The notes: generated by a model not told the origin, from the sequence alone. A DNA stretch of 46,879 nt from Monoraphidium neglectum (GCF_000611645.1 NW_014013606.1:4075-50953); one strand, 5' to 3'. Positions 22,601 through 37,322 are shown, counted from the first letter of the stretch. Numbers and translations are program-made.

Positions 22601-25600
22601 TCGCCTTCGTCTGGGCCATCGGCGGCAACCTGGCCGCGCCCTGCCGCGAGGCGTTCGACGAGTTTGCCAGGGAGGAGCTGGCACCCATCGTCACGTTCCC
22701 GGGTGCGCATCTCAGCAGCCTGGACAGGGACAGCGGCGGCAAAGTATGGCACAAGCACTGCCCAGCGGCTTGTGGGGGCATTTGGGTCAAACCAGCCAAG
22801 AGGCTGCTTCCATGTGGAGACACATGTTTGTCGTGAGCAGCATTGAGCACAAACCTTTATGTCGCTTACGTTCTGTAAGCCCATTAGCACACACCCTGCT
22901 CACCCGTATGCGGAACTCTAGGAGGAGCACCTGTGTTTGACTTCCAGGTGTTCATCTCAAAGGGCGGCCCCAATGAGCCGACAACCTGCGACCTCCGGCG
23001 CTGGTCTGAGAGCGTCCCGACCTTCGTGTACCGCCGGGACCAGCCCTTTTTCCAGGTGGGTGCTGGGGGCAAATGGCTAGCACGCTTAACAGCATCCAGG
23101 GCTTGGGTCATGCATGGGGTTTTGCGGCCATCGCGTCGACCGTGGCTCATCAGCAGTTGGGTGGTGACACGGAAATTGGTCGGGTGCGACGAGCCGGATG
23201 GAGAAGCCCCGAAGCTTTCGCACCGGCAGCTCTCGCAACGTGCGCGCAAGCATGCCACCACAAGAATCAACACCCACTCTTGCCCGCCAGATGCTGGTGC
23301 CAACAGTGGACACTGTGCGCTATGCGGCCCTCATGGACCTCTGCCTGGGGGTCGACCGCTCTGTCCTGCTCACCGGCAGCACCGGAGTCGGCAAGTCTGT
23401 CATGGCCCAGGCCGCACTCGCCGCGCTCAGCGGCGCCCCCGCGCCGGCGCCGGCGAAGGGGGCGGCCGGCGCGAGCAGGGGGGCCTGGGGCGCGGCGGCG
23501 GCGCGCGGCTCGGCGCGGGACGTGGTGGCGCACACGGTCGTTTTCAGCGCGCAGACGGGCAGCCTGGAGACGCAGCTGCTCATGGAGTCGAAGCTGGAGA
23601 AGAAGCGGAAGAACAGGTGGGCGCAAAGTTCCTGCATGCATTGCAACATTTGTGCAGTTTTGTTTGAGCAAACACCTGTCGTGCACCTGCGCATGATACA
23701 TCAAAGGGGGGCCGTGCCTGCCGCTATTGACTGGAATCGGATCAAAGCACCTACCAGACTGCCAATGGCGCCTGCGGCCGCACGAGACCTGAACACTGCA
23801 TGCGGCTGATTACGTGCCTTTGGACCTTGTGCAACCGTATCACGTAGGTACGGCGCCCCTGCCGGGCGGCGCGCAGTGTTTTTCGTTGATGACGTCAACA
23901 TGCCGGCCAGGGAGGCGTTCGGGGCCCAGCCGCCGATTGAGCTGCTGCGACAGCTGCAGGACTTCAAGGGCTTCTACGACAGGTGAGCTGTTTGTGTGGC
24001 GTCGTGTGGTGTGGTTTGTGTGTGTGTGTGCGTGTGTGTGTGTGTGTGCGTGTGTGTGCGCGCGCGCGCGCGCGCGCCTGCAGCAAACGCGGCCAGGTGG
24101 ATGGCAGCGGCCTGTGCTGTCAGCGGTAGTTGGTGTGTGGCGGTATCCCGACGCAAATGGCCGTGATGCCAGCCAGTGAGGGACCCTCCCGCCTGTCCAC
24201 TGGGCGGCTAGGGTTCCAGCGCGAGCACTCTTTCCCCACCTCGGGGCTGCTGCGCGCCCAACCGTCACAGGAAGGGCCTGTTCTGGAAGGAGGTGGAGGA
24301 CACGGTGCTCTGCGCCGCCTGCGCCCCGCCTGGCGGCGGCCGCCAGGAGGTCACTGCGAGGTGCGCGGCAGCTGCGGCTGCAGCTCCCCCGGCAGGCAGC
24401 ATGGGGCATACAAACAAGGCTTGGTCTTGTGTTTTACGGATGTGCGTGTGCAACCATCAAGATTAATCAGCAACAGCAATGAGCAAGCCCCTCAGATGAC
24501 GTGGATGTGCCCACCTGCCACTTTTCATCGTCATCAGGTTCCTGCGCCATTTCACCATGCTGGCGGTCCCCCCGCCCTCCGACGCTGCCACCAAGACCAT
24601 TTTGACCGCCATCCTGGGCGGCTTCCTGTCGGACTTTGGCGCCGACATCAAGGCCCTGTGTGGGCCCCTGGTCAACGCGAGCGTCGAGGCTTACAACAGG
24701 TGCGCGCCGCCTTGGATGACGGCTTGAGGGGGAGGGGTGCTTGCTGATTGCTGCTCTGGCCCCTGATCATCACGCCCACCGCCCGCTGCTTGTCCCGGGC
24801 CCTCGAAGCAGCATCGTGCATGGTGCACTGGAGCTGATGCTGCGCGAGGCGTTTGGACCTATGTGCGGGTGAAAAGCGGGCCGTAGCTGGATGTACAATT
24901 GTGCTTCAGTAGAATTGGCGATCCATCTGAACTTTGGCGTTGGCTTGAACCCTGATCAGGATCTCGGAGGAGCTCCTGCCAACCCCGGCCAAGAGCCACT
25001 ACACCTTCAACATGCGAGACTTGTCGAAGGTGGTGCAGGGCCTGCTGCTGGCCAGCCCCCGCGCCCTGTCGTCGCGCGACCAGCTGGCGCGCCTGTGGCT
25101 GCACGAGTCCTGCCGCGTGTTCCACGACCGGCTGACCTGTGAGGGTGACCGAAGGCAGTTCAAGACCATGCTGGTGCGTGGCAGTTAATGAGCAACAGAA
25201 ATCGATGGAAGCTGCAGGTGTATCTAACTCAATACACGTGCCCCCTGAGTTTTTGCATGGCTTTTGCATGGCTTTGAGGTACGAGTTATATGGCGCACGA
25301 GGCGCTTCATAATGAAACGAGTTGTTTGTCGTGTTGTGGCACCTGGCAGGGGGCCAGCCGCCTCCTAATTGCTCACGTCCGCCACGCCACAATGGACGGG
25401 TAGTTGGAGCTTGGAACAAAGCACGGCGTCAGCACGATGTCGTATGATGACGCCTTCTGCAACAACGTCATCATGTGGGGAGACTTCATGCGGCCAGGTG
25501 CGCCGGCACTGACTGAGTGTGCAGCCAATGAGAAACCCGTGGAGTTTTGCGTGACGATAGTAGTAATCAGAGGGTTGCATGCTTTCCTGAACAACGGCAG

Positions 25601-28600
25601 CTTGCACATTTGCATTGCAAGTACACTTGTTCCGTAACGAGGTTTGACAGAGGTTGTGGCACCAGCCAGACGCCCCTTTCCCCGCCAAACCCCTGTGACC
25701 CTGCCATTGTGGCCTCTCTCAGGCCTGGACCTCTCAGAGCGGCAGTACGAGGAGGTGACCGACCAGGCGCGCCTGCACAAGGTGCTGGAGGGCTGCCTGG
25801 ACGACTACAACACCAGCAGCTCAGGCACCATGAGCCTGGGTGAGCCACGGCCCTCGGAGGCAAAAGCTGTGATGGGGGCCGGTTTGCGCTAAACTTTGGC
25901 AACAGCACAGCACGGTCCGGTTGGGGACTCTATCGCAGACTGCACCATATTACTCAGAACAAATGCTGATGGCGGCAAGGACCGTCATGCGCATGATCCT
26001 GACAATGTTACTGCACACAACCGCGCTGTGTGACCGGCCCGCAGTGTTCTTCCAGGAGGCGGTGCACCACATCTCCCGCATATCCCGCATCCTGCGGCTG
26101 CCGCGTGGCAACGCCCTGCTGGTCGGCGTGGGCGGCAGCGGCAAGCAGAGCCTCACACGCTTTGCAGGTACGAGCGGATGCGTCTGGCTGCATCATCCAG
26201 CTAGATAGTTGTGCTGCTCTGCTCCCACCATTGGTTCCAGGCCACACCACATTTAGGCACACACACTTGCCGCATCTTGTCTTCCTCCCACCCCCTTCCT
26301 CGCACTCACCACACTCAACTCCTGTTGCTCTGCAGCGCACATGGGTGGCTTTAGCCTCTTCCAAATTGAGTTGACCCGTGGCTACGGCCAGGCTGAGTTC
26401 AGAGAAGACCTCAAGAAGGTGTACAGACAGGCAAGCATGCAGGCTCAAGGTTTGCGTGTGATCTACCAGACCTGCATTCACAGCCGATGTGCGACACTTT
26501 GCCAAAACACAGGAGGGGTCTTGCTGATTGTCAGGCACGTTGTTGATTTTTGCCACTCCCAACCACCACCACAGGCGGGCGTGGAGGGCAAGCCCGTCGT
26601 GTTCTTGCTGCCTGACAGCAAGATCGTGTCTGAGGGTTTCCTTGAGGACGTCAACAACATGCTCAACAGCGGGGAGGTGAGCGGCTGGCCGCCGCCTTGG
26701 TGTGGCACAGCATGCTTGCTTGAACGAGGAATTGTTCCCGTTGTGCTGCTGCAGGAGATCTGCGGGCAGGTCGTGCCGCGCTCGATGGGCGAAAAGTCGT
26801 GTCATCCCGCCTCAGCACGGCGGGACGCTGTTGCAATCCTAGTAACTACTCGCAATCCACGGCCTGCTGACAACTCAACGTGCCCCTGGCGCTGACAAAA
26901 CCTACAGGTCCCTGGAATGTTTGGAGCTGACGAGAAGGACGCCATTGTCTCGGATGTCAGGGATTGGGTGGCGGCGCGCGGCCTCAACGCCGGCCGCGAG
27001 GGCTGCTGGACTGCGTTTATCGACCGTGTGCGCGACAACCTGCACATCGTCCTTGCAATGAGCCCCGTTGGGGACGCCTTCAGGGCAAGGTGGGTCGCTG
27101 AGGCCGGTGCCCAAAGGGCGAGTGTAAGGGGTTGTAGGGTGCACGGTGGCAAATTCTGGAGTGGCGCTCAATGTTGGCTGATTTTCGGGGTGCGGTTTGG
27201 CAGGACAAGCCGGGAGTCAAGACTGTGAAGGGCATGTGCCCATGAGTCTGACTGAAACATCCGAGCTGAGCACGCTTTCCCTGCAACCCTGCAGGTGCCG
27301 AGAGTTCCCCTCCTTGATCAACTGCACCACCATCGACTGGTTCAACGCTTGGCCGGCCGAGGCGCTGGCGTCGGTGTCTGCAAAGTTCCTGGACGGCACC
27401 GACCTCGGGGGCCCTGAGGTGGGAGAATGGGGTGGAGGGTGCACGCAGCAGGGCGGGGCGGGGTGGGGTGGTGGGTAGAAGTGCAGGTGGAGAGTTGCGA
27501 CCCACACGGGAACGATGTGGTTTGTTTAAGGTGCATTGGGGGTTGCGTGAGCTTGATAACAAAAATCGGGGGATGAAGCAATTGGCTTTGTATTGACATA
27601 AGGCATGATGGCCAAACGAGCGCCGCTACAACGCCACTCAACATCCAGGTCAGCAAGGCCCTTGCCGGCATGTGCGTGGAGCTGCACACTAGCGTCGAGG
27701 AAGCTTCTACCCGGTTCTACGCGCAACTGCGCCGCAGGTACGTCGGCAAGTGCCAGCCAGCTGAATTGGCCCAACTCTGATGCCGGCACAGCACGGGGAT
27801 GTCGGTGCTCAGCTTTGACTCTGGACCTCCCGCAGGCAAAAGAGGTAGTCCTTCATTGCTGAAGCCCTACCAAATCCCGCCCAGGTTCTACACCACCCCC
27901 AAAAGCTACCTCGACATGATCTCGCTGTACCTCCAGCTGCTGGCAGTCAAGAGGTGGGCCCCCGCACCCAGGCACCAGTGTCCTGCGGGCTCCCGGCCCA
28001 AATTGCCTGCGCCGTCTGGTTCACCTTCTCCTGGCCACCTGGCTAAAACCAAACCCCTTAGTACACGTCACCCCCGGCTACCCATGCTCCAGCATCCTCA
28101 CCTCCCGCCGTGCCTGCAGGGAGGAGCTACGGCAGGCACGCGACCGTCTGCTCAACGGCCTGCGCAAGCTGCAGGAGACGAACTCTCTGGTGGAGGCCAT
28201 GCGGACAGAGCTGGCCGCCCTGCAGCCCGTCCTCGCCGCAAAGGCGGAGGCGACGGCGGAGCTGCTGGGGCGCGTGGACAGGGACCAGGCAGAGGCGGAG
28301 AAGGTCAAGGCGGTGGTGGAATTCGAGGAGGCGGACGTGAAGCGCATGCAGCAGGCGACTCAGGTGCACGCGCGCCTTGGTTGTGGACAACGCAAGGAGG
28401 GGTAGAGGGTTGGAAGCGGCAGCGGCAGTTGCACTGTGTTTGATGGGCCCTCAGAAAGCTTTTATTGGAGGCCCAAAAATTATTGATGAGATGCGTGATT
28501 TGTCACTGCAACACACCCTCCCTTGGTTTCAACTTCCCCACCCCTTTTCCCCAAACAAGCAACAAACGCACAACTTCCCGCGACCAGGCCATGGCGGATG

Positions 28601-31600
28601 AGGCCCAAGCTGACCTGGACGAGGCCCTGCCCGCCCTGGAGGCCGCGCTTGACAGCTTAAAGGCGCTCAACAAGGCAAGACCGCGCCCGGTTGGAGGCGC
28701 GCCTCCCCCAGCAGGAAGGCAGTGGTCACATGTGCTGCATCGCCGCCCCATGGCGTTTGCTGCCGCTGTTGACTGCGCTCTTGCGCACTGTTGGCGGCTC
28801 AACCCCTCGCTAGAACACCCCCGACATTGGCATGCATGATTTTTTTACCAACAAGCGCTCGTCCACCCCAGCCCACCCCTACCCTCCACTGCTCCGACTC
28901 GAATTGTTTTGAATCGCCCCTCAGAATGATATTGTGGAGATCAAGTCGTTCCCCAAGCCCCCGCCGCTGGTCCAGATGACCCTGGAGGCGGTCTGCATCC
29001 TCAAGCAGGAGAAGCCTGACTGGGACACAGTGAGTCCGCTGGGCCCGGCGGGCGGACTGCCGCGGATTGGGAGCATTGATGATGAGCCTGCCGACGCCGA
29101 AGTGTCTCGTACACATGCACAGGCAGGGTGTGGTCAGTTGTTGCATACAACAAGACTAGGTGCAGGCAGGCTGCTCACCATCGGATTCCCATTCAAGGCA
29201 GCAGCGGCAACATTGGCTGCTGTTCAAATCAATTGTTACATACAACCCTGGGACTTTCCAGGCCAAGCGTATCCTGGGTGAGGGCAACTTCATGCGGTCC
29301 CTTGAGGAGTTTGACAAGGACAGCATCCCCGATGGCGTCATCAAGAAGCTGCGGCGCTACATCGATGACCCCACGTACACACCCGGTGCGCAGTGCATGA
29401 GTGGGGGATGCGAGGGGCGTGGGGAGAGAGGGCCGCAGCTGGATGGGGGTAGCGCAGGCTCGGCCAAGTGTGCGCGCACGTTTGCACTGATTTCATGCCT
29501 GCTGCTTGCTGGGGAGAGCAGCGCCCGACGTTGACCGCGAGCTCATGATTATGTGGGTATGGCTTGCATAAACGCTCGCAGCATCGGCCACCGCAAACGG
29601 CGCCAAACATGTTTCACCTGAACGTTCTTGCGTGCCGCAGAGAGCGTGGCCAAGCAGAGCAAGGCGGCCATGAGTCTCTGCATGTGGACACGTGCGATGG
29701 ACGTGTACAACAGGTGGGGGGTCGGCCAAACGTCCATCACAGTGCAGCATGCATTCTGCTTTGCACAGCGAGGTGCTTCCCAGTCTCTTGCTCATGGTCA
29801 AATGAATGTTGCGATACATGGTGCCTTAGCCACTCACCTTGGTGCGTTGGCAAGCAAAGGTGCTGTGACCCTGACCCGCCGCCAGCTGAGCCGCCGCCCC
29901 TCGAAATCGCCCTCTGAGCAGGGTGGCCAAGGTGGTGGAGCCAAAGAGGCAGAAGCTGCGGCAGGCGCAGGAGCAGCTCGCGTCCGCCAACGCCGCCCTC
30001 GCCGCAAAGCAGGCCGCGCTGCGCGAGGTGGTGGAGCGCGTGGAGGGGCTGCGGCGCCAGCTGGCGGAGACGCAGGCCGAGCAGAAGCACCTCAATGAGC
30101 AGGCATGTAATTGTGTGGGCTGTGTGTGTGGGGGGGGGGTGCTGAGGCCTTAAGGGTTGAGGGGTGTGTGATGCCCCTGGCCGGCAGGTCATTTTGTGCT
30201 TGGCCAAGAGCCGACGGCCAGCATCGCTGCATCAAATTACTGCACTCCTGGCTTGCGCCAGGGCCGGAGAAGGTGTGTCCGTTCTGCAGGCGACTGGAGA
30301 CAGCTGGACTTTCGCAACGCAGCTCAATCAAACGTGCCATGTGTTACCAACACTGCACCTCAGGCCGACCTGACGCGCAAGCGGCTGGAGCGCGCCGGCA
30401 AGCTGACATCCGGGCTGGCTGACGAGGGCGTCCGCTGGGGGGCCACGGCGGCTGCGATCGAGGAGTCCGCGCGGCTGCTAGTGGGGGACGTGTTCCTGGC
30501 GGCAGGCTGCATCGCATACCTGGGGGCCTTCACGGGCGCCTTCAGGTGTGTTTTCTTCCTGTGCGAGGGCGGGAAGGGGGTTGCCGAGAAGGGCATCACG
30601 GCATTAGGGGGGAATGCGCATGCTCCTCCATGCCTTGGTTTGAAAGAGCGGTGAGGCTGCAGGAACGCCTGCAATCACGCAAACAAGGCGCACTCTAACA
30701 ATTGACTGTTGCACAAGTGTGCCAGCTGTGAGATTGAGTTGTGCGAAATCGCGCATGCCTGCCCGCAGGGAAGACCTGATGCGGCGCTGGGTGGAGGGCT
30801 GCCAGGCGCGCGGCATCCCCGTCAGCGGCGACTGCACGCTGCGCGGCACGCTGGCCTCGGCTGTCGAGGTAAGACCGCCTGCAGCGCGCCCCTGCAACCC
30901 GATCCACCCCTCCTCGTGCCGCCCCTTCCCTCAGATGAGCAAGCCGCCCTGCACCGCATCTGCAGGCCCTTGGCAGGCAACCCCCCTGACCCAGCCGTCC
31001 GCTTGTGTCCGGTCGCTGTCGCCGCCGCAGGTCCGAGAATGGGTGCTGGCAGGCCTGCCGTCCGACGGCGTGAGCGTCGACAATGCCATCCTGGCCACCA
31101 GGGCCAAGCGGTGGCCCCTGATGATTGACCCACAGGTGGGGTTGGGGACAAGGGGGGCGGCATCGACGACAGGAGGTGCAACATCTCAAAAACGCTGCTG
31201 TGTTGCTTTGGCAGGTGCCAGTAACATGCGTTTTTGGTGGCTCAAAGGATTGGCGGCGGCATGTCGGTATCCTGCCGAGCGGTGGAGAAATTCCCACGCT
31301 GACTACCTGCGTGCTGCCCTGACGGGCGCAGGGCCAGGCGAACGGCTGGGTGCGCGCCCTAGAGGCGCGCAGCGGGCTGCGGGTGGTGAAGCCAGGAGAC
31401 GCCAACTTCCTGCGCTCCTTGGAGAGCTGCATCCGAGTCGGCAACCCTGTACTGATAGGTGGGGCCAGTCTGGATCCCAGCCCCTCACGGTTGTGAGCTG
31501 ATTTGTATGTCACGCTCCAGGCCGTGACGACCCCAGGGGGCCTATTCATCACACACATGTGTCCCTGCACATGACAATATGCGTGCTGCTGCTGACAATG

Positions 31601-34600
31601 TTATTGTGCACCGCTCCTGATGACTTTAACCGGCGCCGCTGCTGCCAACGCCGTTGCTGCTGCCGCCCTGCACTGCCTGGCCCTCAGAGGACGTGGGGGA
31701 GAGCCTAGACCCTGCCCTGGAGCCTGTGCTGGCGCGCGCCGTGTTCAAGCAGGGCGGGCGGATGATGATACGGCTGGGGGATGCTGACGTGGACTACGAT
31801 GCTGGATTCAGGTACATTACATTACATTAGATTACATCACGCTTTTCCAGCAGCGAGGGGAGAGACCCTGGCTCCCCAAAGGGGAAACGCCACTAATCGT
31901 AAAGGCCAGAGGAGAAAGCGGGTGCGGCCAAACCGGGAATTAGTAAGAGGATTCAGGTGGACGCGGTGTGGCTGGGGCTACTTCCGGCGGCAACGGTCCC
32001 GTCCACACACCACCACACACAAAGCCCAGTTGCGTAGGCCCTCCCGGCAAAGCCTTGCTGAGTCGCCTCCCTCCCTCTCAACCAACTGCGCTGCAGGCTG
32101 TACCTGACCACCAAGCTGGCCAACCCCCACTACCTGCCGGAGGTCTGCATCAAGGTCACCCTCATAAACTTCACAGTCACCATGAAGGTGATGACCGGTG
32201 GCTCTGGTGACGCGGCATTCACCGGGTCAACTTAAAATGCAAGGGCGAATGCAAAACAGACAACAAGAGTTGCTGCCAAGCATGGTCCGTCATGATTGGC
32301 CAGGTCCGTGCTGCGTATTCAATATGAGGATCATGGACGGCACCCCGTTATTGGATGAATGCCCTCTCAGGGTCTGGAGGACCAGCTGCTGGGGGAGGTG
32401 GTGCGCAACGAGCGGCAGGAGCTGGAGGAGGCGCGGGACAGGCTGGTGGTGTCCATAGCCGCCGACAAGAGGCAGCTGCAGGCACGCTGGCAAACCGCAG
32501 GGCTGCTTTCCGGCTGGCTCGGCGGCAATGATGGCGAAAGGCCCCTACTCGCTGAACGGGTTTGAGGCTGCCGCCTGTGGAGTGCCGCGGCAGCTCAAGC
32601 TGGCCAGAGGCCACACTAATTGCCACGTCCGCAGTATTATTCCCATTTGCCTGCATGTTCCTTCAACACCCCCAAAACACCCCTTATCACAATTCAAATT
32701 CGAATGCCCAACAGGACCTGGAGGATAAGATCTTGAGGCTGCTGCGCGAGTGTGAGGGAAACATCCTGGATGACGAGCAGCTCATAGCCACCCTCAACAA
32801 CTCAAAGCTCACGAGCGCCGCCATCCAGGTGGGCGGCCAGGGACGCACGGCACAAAACAGCGTGCGCTGTATGTTGTTCTGGAGGCTGCGCAGCCGGAGT
32901 TCATGATCACCCTGGCTGGGTCCAGACCAGCGGCCAGGGGCCAGCGCTGATGCAAGACTTGTCTGCAGGCGCAGGTGCAGAGCAGGATGCCCCACGCTGC
33001 CCTTTACCTACCGCTTTGCCAATCCAGGGCCGCGTGCGCGAGGCCGAGGAGACTGAGCGCTCCATCAACGAGGCCCGCGAGAGCTACCGCCCCGCAGCCA
33101 CGCGTGCCTCCATCCTGTACTTTGTCATCGCCGACCTCGCATTAGTCAGCCCAATGTACCAGTTCTCCCTGGCCTACTTTTCTCGGCTGTTCAAAACGTG
33201 CGTCGAGTCCAGCGAGCAGTCCGAGGACGTACCGACGAGGTTGCAGATCCTCAACGACTACACGACGGATTTTGTGTTCCGAAGCGTCAGCCGGGCGCTG
33301 TTTGAGGAGCATAAGGGACTCTTCAGCTTCCTGCTGGCCGCGTCCATCGCGCGGCACCCGTCGGCGGGGGAGGTGTCCGAGGCGGAGTGGGCCTTCTTCC
33401 TCAGGGGGCCGCCGGCCGCCGCAGCTGGCAACGCGAGCGGCATCGCAACTCCAGCGGCTAGGCGGCCGGCGTGGGTGGGCGAGGTGGCGTGGCGGGCGCT
33501 GTGCTATCTGGAGGGTGCTGTGGCGGCGCTGAGGGGCCTCACGGCGGGCGTGGCTGCTGGGCCAGACGCGGCAGATTGGCAAGCTTGGTGAGCAGCGTTT
33601 TGCGGCTGGCGGGGCACACTGGTGGGTGCCAGGCCGATCCGATTACAGGCCGACTCTTTGATTTCGCATTTTCTCCAAAGCTATTTGCCAGGGTTATCCA
33701 CAGCTGATTGTCAGGTAGTCTGGCGTTTGTCCACAGCGTAGTAAACGTCTCACCTCACACTCTGCACTGCAGGCACGAGTCGGACGAGCCCCACCTGCGG
33801 CCGCTACCTGGCGCCTGGGAGGCGTCCCTGCCGGCGTCCAGCTTCCCACGCCTCCTGCTGCTGAGGGCGCTGCGCGAGGAGAAGCTGTCGTTTGGCTGCA
33901 CCCAGTGAGTTTGGCTGTGCGCTCCTCCTTTCCTGCCCGCAACCACATGCGGGTGTACGATAAACCATCTGGGTATCAAACAATGCACTAATATTGCGTT
34001 GTCGGCTCGACACTGAACCCCTCTGAGGCCCGTCACCAAGGGGTTTTGCAAGGATCAAGTTGATCGCCCGCAACCCTCAATGCCACCCGCGTTGCCGCGT
34101 ACATCTTGCGTACAGGTATGCTGCCGCGCGCCTGGGGGCGTCATTCACTGAGCCCGCCCCCTGGACGCTGGAGGAGGTGTTCGGCGACACCAGCTGCAAG
34201 ACTCCCATCATCTTCATCCTCTCAACAGGTGTGCCAGGCTGGGTGGGTTGGGCTTCCATGACCCCTTTATAATTGAATGTGTCGATGAGGTCAAGGTGAA
34301 CGATGGTCTTTTATTTCGATTGACTCTGTACATTTGCAACCAATCGCCCTCGTTCAAGTTGTGGCAGCTCTCGCCTTTTTCATCCATCACCATACGCTGT
34401 TTATGATACACATTGCAGGGGCTGACCCCACGGCGGCGCTCCAGCGCTTTGGTGACCGCAAGGGCTGGCCGATGGGCAGCCGCCTCCACCTCATCAGCCT
34501 GGGCCAGGGCCAGGGGCCCCTGGCGGAGAGCATCGTCAAGCATGCGGCTGGCGTGGGGGACTGGGTGTGCCTGCAGAATTGCCACCTGGCCGAGTCTTGG

Positions 34601-36969
34601 ATGACGCGGCTGGAAGAGAAGGTGAGGGCAATGATTCGTGAGAGGATCCATACTTGTCATTGTTTGCTGCGCTGTTGCAATGTGAGGCCAGCAGTGCCGG
34701 CAGTGCTTGATAGTCTGACGACTGAACGTCTTTCTTCTGACAGACCACTTGCCCGAGGCTCCGCAGCAAAGTAGCATTGGTATTGCGCGAAACGACCTGC
34801 GCCTTTGCTGCTCTTACTAACCACCACCAACCCTCATATGCACCATGCGGACTACGCCAGGTGGACGAGCTGGGCAGGGAGGGCAGTGGCACCCACCCCG
34901 ACTTCCGGCTGTGGCTGACATCAATGCCGTCACCAGTGTTCCCCGTGGCAGGTCAGGAGTCTGCATGTATGGATGGGCAAAAAGGCAATCAGCTGCAAAC
35001 CTGGCAGATCCCGGCCTGTTCAGGCGTGTGTGGCGCAAGTGCGCCAACAGCCCCGGTCGCAGCCGCCTGCACACCTGATGTAACGTACCTGCACAAGGGG
35101 GCCTGCGTGCAGGCTTGCCTGCTGGCTGGCTTGCCTGCTGCCATGTGATCTGCCCCTTGTGCTGCTGCTCATGCCCTGCAGTGCTCCAAAATGGCGTTGA
35201 GCTTACCAATGAGCCGCCGCGTGGCGTCAAGGCCAACCTGGCCCGCACCTACAACGACTTCAGCCAGGAGGTGGGGTACTTGACGAGCCTCCTGCCAGCA
35301 GGCAGGAGGGGTCAGACGGCTGATGGCAGTGCAGGGTGCAGACGATGTGCCACAACAGCGGCACGCCCTAGGGGCACCCACATTGCGGCGCACAAGTGTG
35401 CTGCTCATGTTGTAGCAGCGCGCTGTCTGGACTTAATATCTGCGCCACGCATCCCTTCAAATGTGCCCTTGCCTTTGCATCCGAACCCTCTCCATGTCAA
35501 AGGTCCTGGACTCCTGCCCCGCCAAGCCGATGGAATGGCGTCGCCTGCTGTACTCGCTGTCATTCTTTCACGCGGTGGTGCAGGTGGGTCATGAAAAGCG
35601 TTGGTGAAGGTGCAGCTGAGGGACAGAGTTTGGGGCAAAATGCGTAGCAGGACATGCACACACAACACCGCCAGACCTTCAGGCCCAGACAAGTTGGCCT
35701 GGTTCTGGACAATCAGGTGGCTGCCAGAGAAGGGACGACCAATGCAACACTGCCCCACACCGTTTGTGCGAAGTGCATGACTCATCTGCTTTTGCTGGTC
35801 CTCCGGAAAACCATCCACCCTTCAGGAGCGCCGCAAGTTTGGCCCCCTTGGCTGGAACATCCGCTACGAGTTCAACGCGTCAGACCTGGACTGCAGCGCG
35901 GCGACACTGCGCATGTTCCTGGACCAGCAGGGTGGGCGATCCGCACGCATCAACACTCGTGATTGCAAACATGGGAACGCGATGGCACGATGTCGTATGC
36001 CCCTGAGCTTCAGACCTACAACCTTGCTTGACGCTACGCCAAGAGTTTGCTGGCTTCCTGCCCGTGCTGTTGTGGCTGGTGAATCATCCGAGTCCGCTTG
36101 GAATGACGTGAAAAGTGTCCCAACCGCGCCTTCCAGGCCCGATCCCTTGGGAGGCACTTGAGTATGTGGTCGGCCAGATCAACTATGGCGGCAGGGTGAC
36201 CGATGATCTTGACCGCCGCTGCCTCGCCAGCGTGCTGAGGCGCTACATCTCCCCGCGCGCGGCCGAGGCCGACGGCTTCCTGCTGGCGCTGCCGGGCGGC
36301 GATTACACCGTGGCGCCGGGCGGCGCGGCGCTGGAGGCGGTGCGGGAGCACGTGAGGGCGCTGCCCAGGTGCGGCTAGGGAGAACCCATCTGGAAAGCAG
36401 GGTCGCCCGCGTTCGCGGTCAATTGTTGATGCTGGACTCCTGATACACACTGTTCTTGCAGCAGGGGCAGCGGCAGCAGGAGAAGCAGCAGCGGCACCGC
36501 CACCACCACCCTCAGACTCCATGCGGAGCGCAGGGACGCGTGACCAATCGGCCTGACTGCCCCCCCCCCCCCGCCGTCCCATAAACACCATGCAGCACCG
36601 AGGCACCGGGTGTGTTTGGCATGCACGCAAACGCAAACATTGCCTTCCAGCGCCAGGAGGCGCGCCGCATGCTTGACACAGTCTTGCTAATGCAGCCACG
36701 CGACGCGACAGGCGCTGGCGGCGGCGCCGCAACCAGTGACCAGATAGTACGTGCGCTCGCCTCGGAGATCCTAGCCGCTCTTCCTCCAGATCTTGACCTG
36801 TCCGAGGCTACAGCAGGCCTGTTCGACCACGGAGCGACTGCGGCTGCGGCAGACGCGGCTGCACCAGCACACGAGCAGCCGCCCGAGCATCAGCATCAGC
36901 AGCGACTCAATGACGACGCCGCGGGTGAGCAGGAGCCACATGAGCGGGCACAACAAGTGGCGGAGGAGG

Positions 36970-37012
<43 letters not shown>

Positions 37013-37223
37013 GACTGGCCGCCTGGACAGCCTGAGCATTGTTTTGGGTCAGGAGGTGGAGCGGTTCCAGAAGCTGGCGGCGGTGCTGCGCGGCAGCCTG
37101 GCGGAGCTGCAGCGGGCCATCAAGGGCCTGGTGGTGATGAGCGGGGAGCTGGAGGGCATGTACCACTCGCTGCGCAACAACCAGGTGGGCCGGGTGGCGA
37201 GCCCCTGCTTGCGCTGCTGCTTG

Positions 37224-37283
<60 letters not shown>

Positions 37284-37322
37284 TGCTGCTGCTGTTGCTC
37301 CTGCTGGTGTTGCTGTTGCTGC

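Noticed and set aside
22703..22708. GT donor ending dynein exon 45 at 22702
   Set aside because: Ending there gives phase 1, but the next exon needs phase 0; continuing to 22743 matches the family and the frame.
30107..30363. Alternative GT donor at 30107 with acceptor at 30322, avoiding a GC donor
   Set aside because: It keeps frame but would insert about 14 residues including two prolines between the stalk helix and the RKRLERA block, where the family has none.
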